34,498 nt of DNA from the NCBI GenBank assembly GCA_024226235.1, contig JAAELW010000534.1:1-34498 (forward strand), read 5' to 3'. Shown here one piece after another: positions 25,062 through 33,612 of this stretch; positions within the stretch are counted from its first letter, which is position 1, and each line of letters begins with the position of its first letter. The position numbers and the translations under genes are program-made. Below the pieces are notes generated by a model that saw nothing but the letters and a program-made list of their open reading frames with translations, was not told the DNA's origin and searched no databases. The DNA comes from a bacterium (GTDB lineage Bacteria > Myxococcota_A > UBA9160 > UBA6930).

Positions 25062-25789
25062 GTGCGTCCAACGCGGTTCGAGGCGCGAGCTTGTCGGTGA
25101 TCCTCCCCGGCTTCAACGAGGAGGCGAACGTCGAGACCGCCGTTCGACGAACTCTCGAGTGCCTGGAGCATGCGTGCCATGAGTTCGAGATCATCGTGAT
25201 CGACGACGGCAGCAGCGATCGCACCTGCGAGATTGCCGAACGGCTGGTCCAGGAAGATGGGCGAATCATAGTGCTCCGCAACGAGCGAAATCTGAACTAC
25301 GGGGTTTCGCTGAAACGGGGGATTCGCGCGGCCCGCTGCGAATGGGTACTCCACAACGGAATGGATCTTCCACTGGCGCCCGAGGATCTGCCGCACTTTG
25401 TCCGACACTTCGACGATGCGGACGTCATCGTCGCCAGTCGCACGAGCCTCACCGCCCATTCCCCGTGGCGACGCCTCACTTCCCGGACGAACAACTGGCT
25501 GCTTCGTACGCTCTTCTCCCCTCGCACACGAGATCTGAACTTCACGCAGTTCTACCGTCGTTCCTTTCTGGAACGCGTCCCGCTCCGCTCCACCAGCCCC
25601 GCCTTCGTGACTCCAGAGTTGATCCTGCGGGCGGAGCGGCTGGGCCTGCGGGTTCGAGAGGTTCCGATCGAATTTCGGGACCGGAAAGCCGGGAAGGCCC
25701 ACTTCGGCAAGCCCAAGGACATACTGTGGACCTTGCGGGACATGGTGTCGCTGCGACTTCGGACCTGGCTCACTGGATGGGGGGAGTGA
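25058..25789 (+). CDS. Family 2 glycosyltransferase (polyprenyl-phosphate sugar transferase-like)
   Basis: A 243-residue GT-A fold enzyme. It contains SVILPGFNEEANVE, IDDGSSDRT and NLNYGVSLKRGI. In place of the usual MDADLQHPPE the metal-binding segment reads NGMDLPLAPEDL, so the DxD motif is reduced to a single Asp. It resembles dolichol/undecaprenyl-phosphate mannosyltransferases but has no C-terminal membrane segments. The GTG start overlaps the methyltransferase stop. It may load a sugar onto a polyprenyl phosphate for the membrane transferase encoded at 31972; that link is an inference. Confidence 0.87.
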   Translation: MSASNAVRGASLSVILPGFNEEANVETAVRRTLECLEHACHEFEIIVIDDGSSDRTCEIAERLVQEDGRIIVLRNERNLNYGVSLKRGIRAARCEWVLHNGMDLPLAPEDLPHFVRHFDDADVIVASRTSLTAHSPWRRLTSRTNNWLLRTLFSPRTRDLNFTQFYRRSFLERVPLRSTSPAFVTPELILRAERLGLRVREVPIEFRDRKAGKAHFGKPKDILWTLRDMVSLRLRTWLTGWGE

Positions 25790-25791
25790 CC

Positions 25792-26967
25792 TTGCAAGAA
25801 GTCCCCAAGCCCCCGGCGGGCTGGATTCCCCTGGCGAAGCCCTTCTTCGACGAAACCGAAGAGCGCGAAGTCCTGGCGACACTTCGTTCGGGCTGGGTCG
25901 CCCAGGGGCCGCGTGTGGCCGACTTCGAAGCTGCGATCGCGGAATACGTGGGAGCGCGAGAGGCGGTGGCGGTCAGTTCCGGCACCGCTGCGCTCTTTCT
26001 GCTCCTGCATAGTCTCGGGATCGGGCCGGGCGACGAGGTCGTCGTTCCGTCGCTCTCCTTCATCGCATCCGCCAATGCCGTGGTCCACTGCGGAGCCACG
26101 CCGGTGTTCGTCGATGTCGACTCGCGAAGCTACAACATCGATCCGGAGCAAGTAGCCCGGGCGCTGACATCACGCACTCGAGCGGTGATGGTCGTCCATC
26201 AGCTCGGACTACCCGCTGATCTCGACGCGATCCATGCGATCGCGCAGAGGCAGGGGATTGCGGTGGTGGAAGATGCCGCTTGTGCTCTGGGCTCGCGATA
26301 CAAGAACAAGCCGATTGGCGGCCAAGGGACACCGGCCTGCTTCAGCTTCCACCCCCGCAAGGTGATCTCTACAGGCGAAGGGGGGATGATCACCACCGAT
26401 GATCCGCAACTCGCCGTGCGGTTGCGGCGACTGCGGCATCAGGGGATGACGGTATCCGATCTAGAGCGTCAGCGTCATGCACGGCTCATCGTCGAGGAGT
26501 ATCCCGAAGTCGGCTACAACTTCCGGCTCTCCGATCTGCATGCATCACTCGGACTTGCGCAGTTGCCCAAGCTCGCTGAGTTCCTGCGACGGCGCCGAAG
26601 CATTGCAGTCGCGTACGACGAAGCCTTCTCACAGCTTTCCGGCATCGAGACCCCCTTCGTTCCGGACTTCGCCACTCCCAACTACCAGTCCTACGCGGTT
26701 CGGCTCGTAGGTGTCGAGCGGAGCGGGCGAGATCAGGTGATCAATGCACTCGGCGAGCGGGGCATTGCTGTGCGGCCGGGCGTGATGGCAGCGCACCGCG
26801 AGTCCTGCTACGCCACCGCGCGACGGGTTGGTGAGCTTCCGAATACTGAGGCTGCGACCGACCAGACCGCCGTGCTCCCGGTCTTCCCGGGTCTGGACGA
26901 CGACGAGTTGCGCTACGTCATCGAGCAGTTCAGTGATGTCGTGCCCCGCGTGCTCGCCCAGCAATAG
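25792..26967 (+). CDS. DegT/DnrJ/EryC1/StrS-family PLP aminotransferase
   Basis: Sugar aminotransferase of about 391 residues, the normal length. It contains the family motifs SSGTAALFLLLHSLGIGPGDEV, PSLSFIASANAV, VVEDAACALGS (the PLP-ring Asp161) and FSFHPRKVISTGEGG (Schiff-base Lys190). The track ORF starting at 25342 runs through the GT2 gene and is spurious at its 5' end. The TTG at 25792 has GGGGAG 7 bases upstream; the in-frame ATG at 25777 lacks a ribosome-binding site but remains possible. It transaminates a keto-sugar nucleotide, plausibly the product of the Gfo/Idh dehydrogenase. Last gene of the coupled + strand run. Confidence 0.92.
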   Translation: MQEVPKPPAGWIPLAKPFFDETEEREVLATLRSGWVAQGPRVADFEAAIAEYVGAREAVAVSSGTAALFLLLHSLGIGPGDEVVVPSLSFIASANAVVHCGATPVFVDVDSRSYNIDPEQVARALTSRTRAVMVVHQLGLPADLDAIHAIAQRQGIAVVEDAACALGSRYKNKPIGGQGTPACFSFHPRKVISTGEGGMITTDDPQLAVRLRRLRHQGMTVSDLERQRHARLIVEEYPEVGYNFRLSDLHASLGLAQLPKLAEFLRRRRSIAVAYDEAFSQLSGIETPFVPDFATPNYQSYAVRLVGVERSGRDQVINALGERGIAVRPGVMAAHRESCYATARRVGELPNTEAATDQTAVLPVFPGLDDDELRYVIEQFSDVVPRVLAQQ

Positions 26968-26994
26968 GTCGCTGGGCAACGCGCGATCGAGCCG

Positions 26995-27405
26995 TCACGT
27001 GGATCTGTGCGACAGATTCACCAGAGCGCACAAGCGCAGCTCGGTCAGTGACAATGTCCAACCTTCGAGCTTGACGGTTCGACCTTCTCGAAAATCGAGT
27101 CGGTGTCGCTTCAGCAGCCCCGGCAGGAGCCTGCGCTCGACGACCGATGATTCGAGTCCCCTCGATGAGGTAGGGAGACCGAGAGAGTGAAGGAGTCGGG
27201 TACCGTCGGCCTCTTCTGGGCGCAGGCGGATGAACTCCGCCCCAACCGCCGCCGCGCTCACTGGGCGGGTGTAGAGCGCAATGCCGGAGTGAGGCGCAGG
27301 ACTCTGTCCGGCCGCTCGAGCGAGCGCACTGGGAAGACCAGCCACTCCGGACCAAGCCAGGAGATGGAGGAAGGTGCGGCGACTGAAACCTCCGTCGTCG
27401 GTCAT
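26995..27405 (-). CDS. Small Tat-signal protein, probable partner of the GMC oxidoreductase
   Basis: A 136-residue protein with a twin-arginine signal: SRRTFLHLLAW followed by a hydrophobic stretch ending near ALARAAG, so it is exported folded. The remainder is small and basic with no recognised domain. The ATG overlaps the stop of the GMC oxidoreductase gene by 4 bases (ATGA), strong evidence of a joint product. GMC-type dehydrogenases are often paired with a small Tat protein of the gluconate 2-dehydrogenase subunit 3 type that carries the complex across the membrane. This protein is shorter than those and similarity is not obvious. The ORF-track version up to 27744 is an upstream extension. 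Confidence 0.7.
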   Translation of the reverse strand: MTDDGGFSRRTFLHLLAWSGVAGLPSALARAAGQSPAPHSGIALYTRPVSAAAVGAEFIRLRPEEADGTRLLHSLGLPTSSRGLESSVVERRLLPGLLKRHRLDFREGRTVKLEGWTLSLTELRLCALVNLSHRST

Positions 27406-28898
27406 GTGAGAAGATCCTTCAGCCGCTCGGCCAACCGGAACGCAAGCGCCAGAATCGTGAATGTCGGGTTCGCGGTGCCGTAAGTAGGGAACACCGAACT
27501 CCCCGCGATATGGAGATTTGTGCTGCCGTGCATTCTGCAATCTGCATCGACGACACCCTTCCCCGGATCGGAGTGCATTCGCGTCGTTCCCATGTGATGG
27601 AAGGAGCCTCTCGGGTCCACGGAGCGGAAGCCGTCTTCTGGGAAGAGGTCGTTGATGCGACCGAACCCGGAGGCGCCTACCTCTACCGCCAGCTGGTCCA
27701 ATGTGCGGTGGAGACTTGCTGAGTCGAAGTCGCTGAGCCGCCAATCGAGAGCGACCTTGCGCTGACCAAAGATATCCCGCTCACTGCCCAATCGAACCCG
27801 ACTGTCCGGATTCGGGACTGGCTCGACGATCGCGTGAAGATTGAGGCTGGGTGCGTGCTTCCCCCCAGCAAGACCGAGGCGGCCGGCGGACATCGCGTCT
27901 GTGTCCGCCACGACCCTTGCGATGTCGAGATCGAGGCCGGAGGCCCTTTTCGGACGTGCCGGAATCATCTGAATACGGCAGTTGGCCAGCTTTCCCGCCG
28001 CTAGCGTCCCTCGCGCCAGACGAAGGGCGGCGTAGGACTGCGCCGCGGGGCCTCTCTTCCAGTAGAACTCGGTCCTGTGCTTCCCACCGGGAACCAGTTG
28101 ACCCACTCCCGCTTCGAGGTGGTTGGCGAAGAACCGACCCACCAGACCTCCATCCCTTCCCAGTCCTTCCTGGGACGAGAGCAGCAGCAGCCTTGCGTTC
28201 TCGATGCCACCCATCGCCAGAACATAGTGGCGGGCCCTCGCACTCAGCCGACGTCCGTTGAGCGTTCCGATCGTGAGCTTGGTGATCCGCTTGCCCGACT
28301 CGCTGGTGTGCAGCCGAAGCACGTTCGCGAAGAGGTAGGTTCGGATGCTGCGAGACGCTCGAATCCGATAGCGGAGCGTCCTTCCGAGGCGGCGATGCTT
28401 CTTGGTGACGATTTGGATGACCTGCGTGAGAACACGGTCTTCGGGGAAAACCCAAGGCTGGTGTCTGATCGCCTGGGCCCGAGCCCTCAGGTCGAAGGCG
28501 GTCACCGGTAGATGCAGAAACTCGCGAGCCCGGGCGTAGTAGGGCGCGAGATCTGAGAGCCCGATGGGCCAGCCGCTGTGAGGAATCCAGGCTCTGGAGT
28601 CGAAGTCGATCGGTTCCAGAGGGCGCACGTGGGCGGACCAATGGTTGGTCGTCCCACCGAAATAGCGCAGTCGGGACTGGTGCAATTCTGCGTCCGGTTG
28701 GCCCACCATCTGACCCGTGTAGAGCGACTGGGTCTTCGGGTCTGGATTGAGACCCCCGCTTTCCAGCAATGCAATCCGGAGCCCGCTGTCAGCGAGCTGG
28801 CTCGCGATTGCCAACCCCGCGGCACCGGCTCCGACGATACAGAGATCGGATTCGATCGCATCGTGGCCTGAGAGGGTTCGCGCGTCGATCAACGCCAT
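27402..28898 (-). CDS. GMC-family FAD-dependent oxidoreductase
   Basis: A 498-residue glucose-methanol-choline oxidoreductase. The N-terminal FAD motif is CIVGAGAAGLAIASQLADSG, then RLRYFGGTTNHWSAHVRPL. Near the C-terminus are GSFHHMGTTRMH (H434/H435) and the ending NLHIAGSSVFPTYGTANPTFTILALA, with the conserved Asn. It oxidises an alcohol or sugar hydroxyl. It has no Tat signal of its own; the coupled downstream gene supplies one. The start at 28898 has AGGGAT upstream; the track start at 29126 extends into the divergent epimerase gene. The island context suggests a sugar or glycolipid substrate. Confidence 0.9.
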   Translation of the reverse strand: MALIDARTLSGHDAIESDLCIVGAGAAGLAIASQLADSGLRIALLESGGLNPDPKTQSLYTGQMVGQPDAELHQSRLRYFGGTTNHWSAHVRPLEPIDFDSRAWIPHSGWPIGLSDLAPYYARAREFLHLPVTAFDLRARAQAIRHQPWVFPEDRVLTQVIQIVTKKHRRLGRTLRYRIRASRSIRTYLFANVLRLHTSESGKRITKLTIGTLNGRRLSARARHYVLAMGGIENARLLLLSSQEGLGRDGGLVGRFFANHLEAGVGQLVPGGKHRTEFYWKRGPAAQSYAALRLARGTLAAGKLANCRIQMIPARPKRASGLDLDIARVVADTDAMSAGRLGLAGGKHAPSLNLHAIVEPVPNPDSRVRLGSERDIFGQRKVALDWRLSDFDSASLHRTLDQLAVEVGASGFGRINDLFPEDGFRSVDPRGSFHHMGTTRMHSDPGKGVVDADCRMHGSTNLHIAGSSVFPTYGTANPTFTILALAFRLAERLKDLLT

Positions 28899-28994
28899 AC
28901 GGGTCTGATCCCTAGCACGCCCGGGCGCAATCTGCCCGGCTGGGGGCGGTCTGCTCGCCTGCTGTCGAGGCATCTCGATCGGATCCAGGGTGGC

Positions 28995-29000
28995 TACAAT
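28995..29000 (+). promoter_or_regulatory. Possible -10 element for the epimerase gene
   Basis: TACAAT, one mismatch to TATAAT, lies 40 bases upstream of the epimerase start in the 142-bp divergent gap with the GMC gene. No good -35 hexamer is visible at 16-18 bp, so this is weak support only. Confidence 0.3.
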
Positions 29001-29040
29001 CCATCCCACCCGCCTCGAGGCATAAGGAAAGAAGATCGGA

Positions 29041-30033
29041 TTGGAAATCACGGGCTGCAGAATTCTAGTGACCGGAGCGGGTGGCTTCATCGGCAGCCAC
29101 CTATCCGATCGCCTCGCCGCCAACAACGAACTCGTCCTCGTCGACGACTTCTCCGTTGGTTGCCGAGAGAACCTCGCGGCGATCGCGGAGCTTCCTGGCG
29201 TGAATGTGATCCAGGCAGATATCCGCGACGGAGAGAAGATGCTGGAGCTCTGTCGGGGTATCGATGTGGTGTTTCATCTCGCGACGTCGTGCTTGAGAAC
29301 TTCTCTGGGGGCTCCCACTCTCAGTCACGACACCAATGCAGGCGGGACGCTCAATCTGTGTTTGGGGGCGCGCGAGGGGGGCGTTGGACGCTTCGTCTAC
29401 TGTTCATCTTCGGAGGTCTACGGGACGGCAGAGATCGCCCCGATGTCGGAGCAACACCCGCTCCGGCCCACTACCGTGTACGGAGCCAGCAAGCTGGCGG
29501 GGGAGCTCTATGCGCTGTCATTCTGGCGGACCTATGGGCTCCCCGTTTCCGTCGTTCGGCCCTTCAACACCTACGGACCGCGCGAGCCATGGGAGGGGGC
29601 TCGAGCCGAGGTAATCCCGCGTTTCCTCCTGCAACTCCAGGCAGCCGAACCCCCGCTCATCTTTGGCGACGGAACCCAGACCCGCGACTTCACCTACGTC
29701 GACGACACGGTGACGGGCCTGATCGGCGCGGCGGGCTGCGACGATCTCGTGGGTGATGTGGTAAATGTGGCTCGCGGCCACGAGGTTTCGATCACTCGCA
29801 TCGCCGAGCTCCTGGCCCAGAGCCTGGGCGTCCCCGAGATTGCTCCCGTGTACGGCCAAGCGAGACCCGGCGATGTGGCTCGTCACTTCGGAGACGTCGA
29901 GAAGGCTCGTAGGCTCTTCGACTATCAAGCTGACATCGATCTCGAGATGGGCCTGGCTCGCACGATCGAGTGGTTCCGCGAGCATCCCAGCGCGAGTGGC
30001 GGCAACTCGGGTGCATCCGCTCCAAACTGGTAG
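29041..30033 (+). CDS. NAD-dependent nucleotide-sugar epimerase/dehydratase
   Basis: A 330-residue extended short-chain dehydrogenase. It has the NAD motif VTGAGGFIGSHL at the N-terminus, the YCSSSEVYG serine region, the catalytic YGASK (Tyr-x3-Lys) and RPFNTYGPRE. The closest family types are UDP-glucose 4-epimerase and UDP-glucuronate decarboxylase. It starts with TTG, with AAGGAAAG about 10 bases upstream. It is divergent from the GMC gene and convergent with the sulfatase-like gene, so it is probably a single-gene unit within the island. It supplies an isomerised sugar nucleotide. Confidence 0.92.
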   Translation: MEITGCRILVTGAGGFIGSHLSDRLAANNELVLVDDFSVGCRENLAAIAELPGVNVIQADIRDGEKMLELCRGIDVVFHLATSCLRTSLGAPTLSHDTNAGGTLNLCLGAREGGVGRFVYCSSSEVYGTAEIAPMSEQHPLRPTTVYGASKLAGELYALSFWRTYGLPVSVVRPFNTYGPREPWEGARAEVIPRFLLQLQAAEPPLIFGDGTQTRDFTYVDDTVTGLIGAAGCDDLVGDVVNVARGHEVSITRIAELLAQSLGVPEIAPVYGQARPGDVARHFGDVEKARRLFDYQADIDLEMGLARTIEWFREHPSASGGNSGASAPNW

Positions 30034-30083
30034 AGTGCCCGCACTCACAGCTCGCTGTTTCAGCTTTCCAGTAGAGCGCGGCC

Positions 30084-31607
30084 TCAGCGGATGTAGCCGA
30101 GGCTCTTCAACGCGGCTTCGTCTTTGGATTCCGTATGGGCCGCAGGTCCAACGCCGCGGGGCCTGCGCTGCGCTCGAGCACGTTCCACGAGTCTCGACTT
30201 ATAGCGCAGGAGATTCTCGGCCATGAGCTGGTGTGACGGGTCGTTTGGATCGAAGAGATCGGTGGTCTCACCGGGGTCTGCCTCCAGATCGTAGGCCTGG
30301 AAGCCCCAGTGGCCGCCCAGATCTCGATACTTGAAGACTCTCTGGCCCCTCTTGACCGAGGCCCAGATGAGACCGATATCGGGTGTGGGGAAGAAGACCT
30401 TCCGTTGTCCCCAGAGTGCTTGCCCCTCGGCCCGCATGCGCCTGTGGACGACCCGCGGAATGGCGGCCAAGTGAGAATAGGCCAGCAGATCCGGCGGTGG
30501 CTGCTGCCCTGTCAGCACTGGGGTCAGGTCGAGACCCTCCACGCTATCGCTCTCTGGAACGGGCAGGCCCGAGAGTCCCAATAGAGTCGGGAAAACGTCG
30601 ATCGAGCGAGTCACAGCCGCGTACGGCCCGGGTGCGACTCCCGCTCCTGGAGCGCTGATCAGCAGCGGGACCTCCAAGACCTCGGGCGCTAGTGAGCTGC
30701 TGTGAGTCCACTTGAAGAGCGCGTTGTCGCGAAACATGATTTCGCCATGATCCGCGGTGAAGGCGATCAGACTCTCGTCGCGGATTCCGTGGTTGTCCAG
30801 TGTCTTCAGAAGCTCGCCGAACATCTGGTCCAGGTGTGCAATATTGGTCTTGTACAGCAGCTCGACTGTTTCGATGAAACCTGGAGTCGCAGAGGGGGGA
30901 ATCCCGCGTCGCTTGAGTGTCTCTTCGAAGTTGTAGGCGAAGGCGATGTGATCGTCCCGGTACACGCGTATCCACCGCGCGAGTTCGTCAGCTGTCGACT
31001 CCGGTCGTTCCTCTGGGTGGAGTGCCAGATACGGTGCGAGGTAGTCCTGAGAGTAGGGTCCGTGGGTGACCGTGAAGGTGGTCGTCACGAAGGCGCGCCG
31101 CTCGGGGTCCGAGCGAAGCCCCTCCAGCAATTTCTGGAACTGGATGTCCTGGGCGACGAGCCCCCTCTTGAACGAGCGATGAGGAGGGACGCCCTGGTCA
31201 TAGTTCAGCCGATTCGAAGTCATTCCGTGGCCGTTCCAGAAATAGGTTTCGTAACCCCGCTCTGCATAGGCCTCCGCGATGAGATCGACCGCGTCACCCA
31301 CCGCTGCCGGATGTTGAAACACACCATGGCGGTCGGCGTGTCCACCGCTGAACAAGGCCGCATAGGCGATACCGGAGGAGCCTGCTTCCGTGCGATGGTT
31401 CCCGAAGATCACGGCACTCTCCGCAAACCGCGCGAGGTTGGGAGTCAGCCATTCTTCGGCGCCGTATGGTGCCAGGAAGGCCTTGCTGACGGTGCATGGG
31501 GCGTAGAGGATCACCAACCTCGGGGATTGGGGGTCCGAGGGTTGCTTGGTGCAGGCCGCCAACAGGCTGAGGAGCAGAGCCAGGATCACTGGTGGTATTC
31601 GTCGCAC
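30084..31607 (-). CDS. Sulfatase/alkaline-phosphatase-superfamily lipoprotein with altered active site
   Basis: A 507-residue protein starting with GTG at 31607. The N-terminus is a lipoprotein signal with lipobox LLAAC (lipid-modified C19), so it is anchored in the outer or cytoplasmic membrane facing the periplasm. The fold is that of arylsulfatases: TADHGE, VPLLISAPG, then DVFPTLLGLSGLPVP and the ending ALKSLGYIR. The first metal-binding strand, usually VVxDTLRADHLGCYG, reads ILYAPCTVSKAFLAPYG and so lacks the Asp pair. The nucleophile region GSSGIAYAALFSGGHADRHG has no CxPxR formylglycine motif. It may be a phosphoglycerol- or phosphoethanolamine-transferase-like enzyme or an inactive homologue. 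It has weak ribosome-binding signals. The ORF-track extension to 32120 overlaps the next gene antisense. Confidence 0.82.
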   Translation of the reverse strand: MRRIPPVILALLLSLLAACTKQPSDPQSPRLVILYAPCTVSKAFLAPYGAEEWLTPNLARFAESAVIFGNHRTEAGSSGIAYAALFSGGHADRHGVFQHPAAVGDAVDLIAEAYAERGYETYFWNGHGMTSNRLNYDQGVPPHRSFKRGLVAQDIQFQKLLEGLRSDPERRAFVTTTFTVTHGPYSQDYLAPYLALHPEERPESTADELARWIRVYRDDHIAFAYNFEETLKRRGIPPSATPGFIETVELLYKTNIAHLDQMFGELLKTLDNHGIRDESLIAFTADHGEIMFRDNALFKWTHSSSLAPEVLEVPLLISAPGAGVAPGPYAAVTRSIDVFPTLLGLSGLPVPESDSVEGLDLTPVLTGQQPPPDLLAYSHLAAIPRVVHRRMRAEGQALWGQRKVFFPTPDIGLIWASVKRGQRVFKYRDLGGHWGFQAYDLEADPGETTDLFDPNDPSHQLMAENLLRYKSRLVERARAQRRPRGVGPAAHTESKDEAALKSLGYIR

Positions 31608-31971
31608 AGTTGGCGTTCTCGAGTTGGCGGGGCTGGCTGTGCGCGAGAAGCGTGCGAGCTTCTCTACCTCGGCAGACGGCCGTGAGCTCGGGCGTGGTGA
31701 ATCTGCTGCTTTCGAGAACAGCGCGGTACTCCGCATACGAGACAGCCCCCGCTTGCTCGAGCCCATTGGATTCATCCCTCGGCCCCTGAATGAGTCACTT
31801 GATAGCGCCGAACACCTCCGCGCCCAAGCAAGGAGTGCGGGGGCCCACAGGCCCCGAGTCTGGGGGCTCGAGAAGGCGGCTTCGTCGGCTATTCCTTCGA
31901 CGACGCCGCGCTCTCGGGCTCGCTGAGCCACAAACTGGATTGCCAACCGGATGACTGAGTAGGATAGTGGA
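31608..31971. other. Divergent intergenic region between the sulfatase-like and glycosyltransferase genes
   Basis: About 364 bases. No convincing gene: the ORFs seen here on either strand (for example 31546-31926 +) have no recognisable features and the minus-strand frame is only an upstream extension of the sulfatase-like ORF. It contains a perfect 6-bp hairpin GGGGCC/GGCCCC at 31840-31855. It should hold promoters for both flanking genes, but I see no clear -35/-10 pair. Confidence 0.45.
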
Positions 31972-33540
31972 GTGAATATCAAGAATCGCCTCGGGCTTTC
32001 GCTGCCAGGCGGTGCTCGCGGCCCCCTCGTCCTCTGCTGGATGCTCTGCGGCATCTGGTGGATCGCCTCGCTCTGGCAGACAGCGGGGGTGCAGCCGCTA
32101 ATGCCCGATCCGAGCCACATTGCGGGTCTGGCGCGAAACCTCGTGCGAGGGTTCGGCTACACCATCGAGTGGATTCCGTTCCACCTCGGCTTTCACGACT
32201 CCATCCGCCACGTGCCCGAGTGGCATGGATTGGCCCGACCCGTCGTTCTCGCGGGTCTGTTCTGGATATTCGACATCGGGGATGACCTGATCCGAGTGCC
32301 GGGCTTCACCTACATCGCCCTCACGGGAGTGGTGACATTCGCCTTTGCACGGAGGCTGTTCGGGCCCGGCGCGGGCTTGCTCGCATGCCTTCTCACATTG
32401 AGCAACCGTTCGCTCTCCTTCTGGTCCTGGGCTGGAACGGACGACACCGGGTTTGTGTTCTTCTTCATGTGCACGGTCTACTTCTGCTATCTGGGCTTGA
32501 CGCACAGCCAGCGTTTCATTCCATTGGCGGGCTGCGCGGCCGCGTTGGCCCTTCTCGAGAAACAGACAGCTCTCTATCTGCCGGGGCTCTTCGTGGTCGT
32601 TCTGATCCTCGGACGGGGGCGCGGTGCGGGCCTCCGTTGGGCACTTTGGCTCTTCTGCCCTCTGTTGCTCGCCCTGGCGGCGTACATGGTTCGCAACGAA
32701 GCGGCATACGGCGGCCTGACGTTCCGCTTGGGCGTGCTCAACTGGCTCTTCAAGCTGGAAGGGCCCCGTGCCATCTACGCGTTGATGGATCCGGCGCCAA
32801 GTCTGTACGCCATCCTGGCATCCGTTGGGCCCGCAAAGGTCGTATCGGTACAGTTCGACCAGCTGAAGGCTTTGTTCGACACCGTCTTCCTGCCATCACC
32901 GCACTGGAGCGGAAGAGGACTCCAGCTACTCGCGGTTGGGGTGCCTAGCCTGGGCTTCCACTTCCGGCGTCATCCACAGTTCGTCTGGCTCTGCCTCTTG
33001 AGCATCCTCGGCGGAGTCGTGTTCATCTGTGGACTGTATTCCGTGGAGAGCCGCTACTTCTTGATGTTCGTTCCGCTCGTGTCCGTGTCGCTGGCAGGAG
33101 TCATCAGCCGTGCCTGGCAGGGGATCGACTCCGGGAAGGTGAGGCAGTGCCTGCGAGTGGCAGCGGCGGTAGCCGCGACCGCCATCCCGGTCTACACCGG
33201 CGCCGTCAACTGGTCTGTCGATGACATACGGGAACCCGACCACCGAAGCAGATGTCCGGCGGTCCTTGGCTGGATCGAACGTCACGTGCCACCTGGAGAA
33301 CCCCTCCTGACATCCAATCCGTGGTGGGTTTCCTGGGCGACCGATCGTCCCGCCGTAATGATTCCCACGGGAGGTGCCGCACAAATCGAACGGGTGGCGC
33401 GACACTACGGAGCCCGGTTCGAATTCGACCTGGATATGAGCGGACTCAACGCGAGACGAGCCATGCTGGGCTTTCGCAGTGAGGCGCTAATATTAGGGAA
33501 GCGGTGCAAGGTCTACCGGCTGCATTTTCCCGAGCACTAG
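31972..33540 (+). CDS. GT39/ArnT-like multi-pass membrane glycosyltransferase
   Basis: A 522-residue integral membrane protein. Roughly ten hydrophobic segments run from residue 18 (LVLCWMLCGIWWIASLW) to about residue 410, followed by a soluble C-terminal domain. The first periplasmic loop LMPDPSHIAGLARNLVRGFG corresponds to the catalytic-Asp loop of GT39/GT83 polyprenyl-phosphate-sugar transferases (usually DE or DD; here DP). It would transfer a sugar from a polyprenyl carrier to a lipid, glycan or protein outside the cytoplasmic membrane. The GTG start has AGGATAG upstream. It is the last gene before the right repeat copy. Confidence 0.82.
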   Translation: MNIKNRLGLSLPGGARGPLVLCWMLCGIWWIASLWQTAGVQPLMPDPSHIAGLARNLVRGFGYTIEWIPFHLGFHDSIRHVPEWHGLARPVVLAGLFWIFDIGDDLIRVPGFTYIALTGVVTFAFARRLFGPGAGLLACLLTLSNRSLSFWSWAGTDDTGFVFFFMCTVYFCYLGLTHSQRFIPLAGCAAALALLEKQTALYLPGLFVVVLILGRGRGAGLRWALWLFCPLLLALAAYMVRNEAAYGGLTFRLGVLNWLFKLEGPRAIYALMDPAPSLYAILASVGPAKVVSVQFDQLKALFDTVFLPSPHWSGRGLQLLAVGVPSLGFHFRRHPQFVWLCLLSILGGVVFICGLYSVESRYFLMFVPLVSVSLAGVISRAWQGIDSGKVRQCLRVAAAVAATAIPVYTGAVNWSVDDIREPDHRSRCPAVLGWIERHVPPGEPLLTSNPWWVSWATDRPAVMIPTGGAAQIERVARHYGARFEFDLDMSGLNARRAMLGFRSEALILGKRCKVYRLHFPEH

Positions 33541-33551
33541 CGGGTTGCAAA

Positions 33552-33583
33552 AACCCCGCTGCTGCGGCCCGCTGGGGTTGCCC
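33552..33583 (-). terminator. Possible intrinsic terminator on the minus strand
   Basis: AACCCC (33552-33557) and GGGGTT (33574-33579) form a 6-bp stem. On the minus strand the second arm runs into a T5 tract (GGGGTTTTTGC). No minus-strand gene is evident upstream of it in the window, so it might instead act on + transcripts as a simple hairpin after the glycosyltransferase. Confidence 0.3.
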
Positions 33584-33612
33584 TGTGGAATAGTGAGCAC
33601 CAGTTGCCCGCA

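Noticed and set aside
31546-31926. 126-residue + strand ORF between the sulfatase-like and glycosyltransferase genes
   Set aside because: It has no recognisable features and overlaps the sulfatase signal-peptide region antisense; treated as intergenic.
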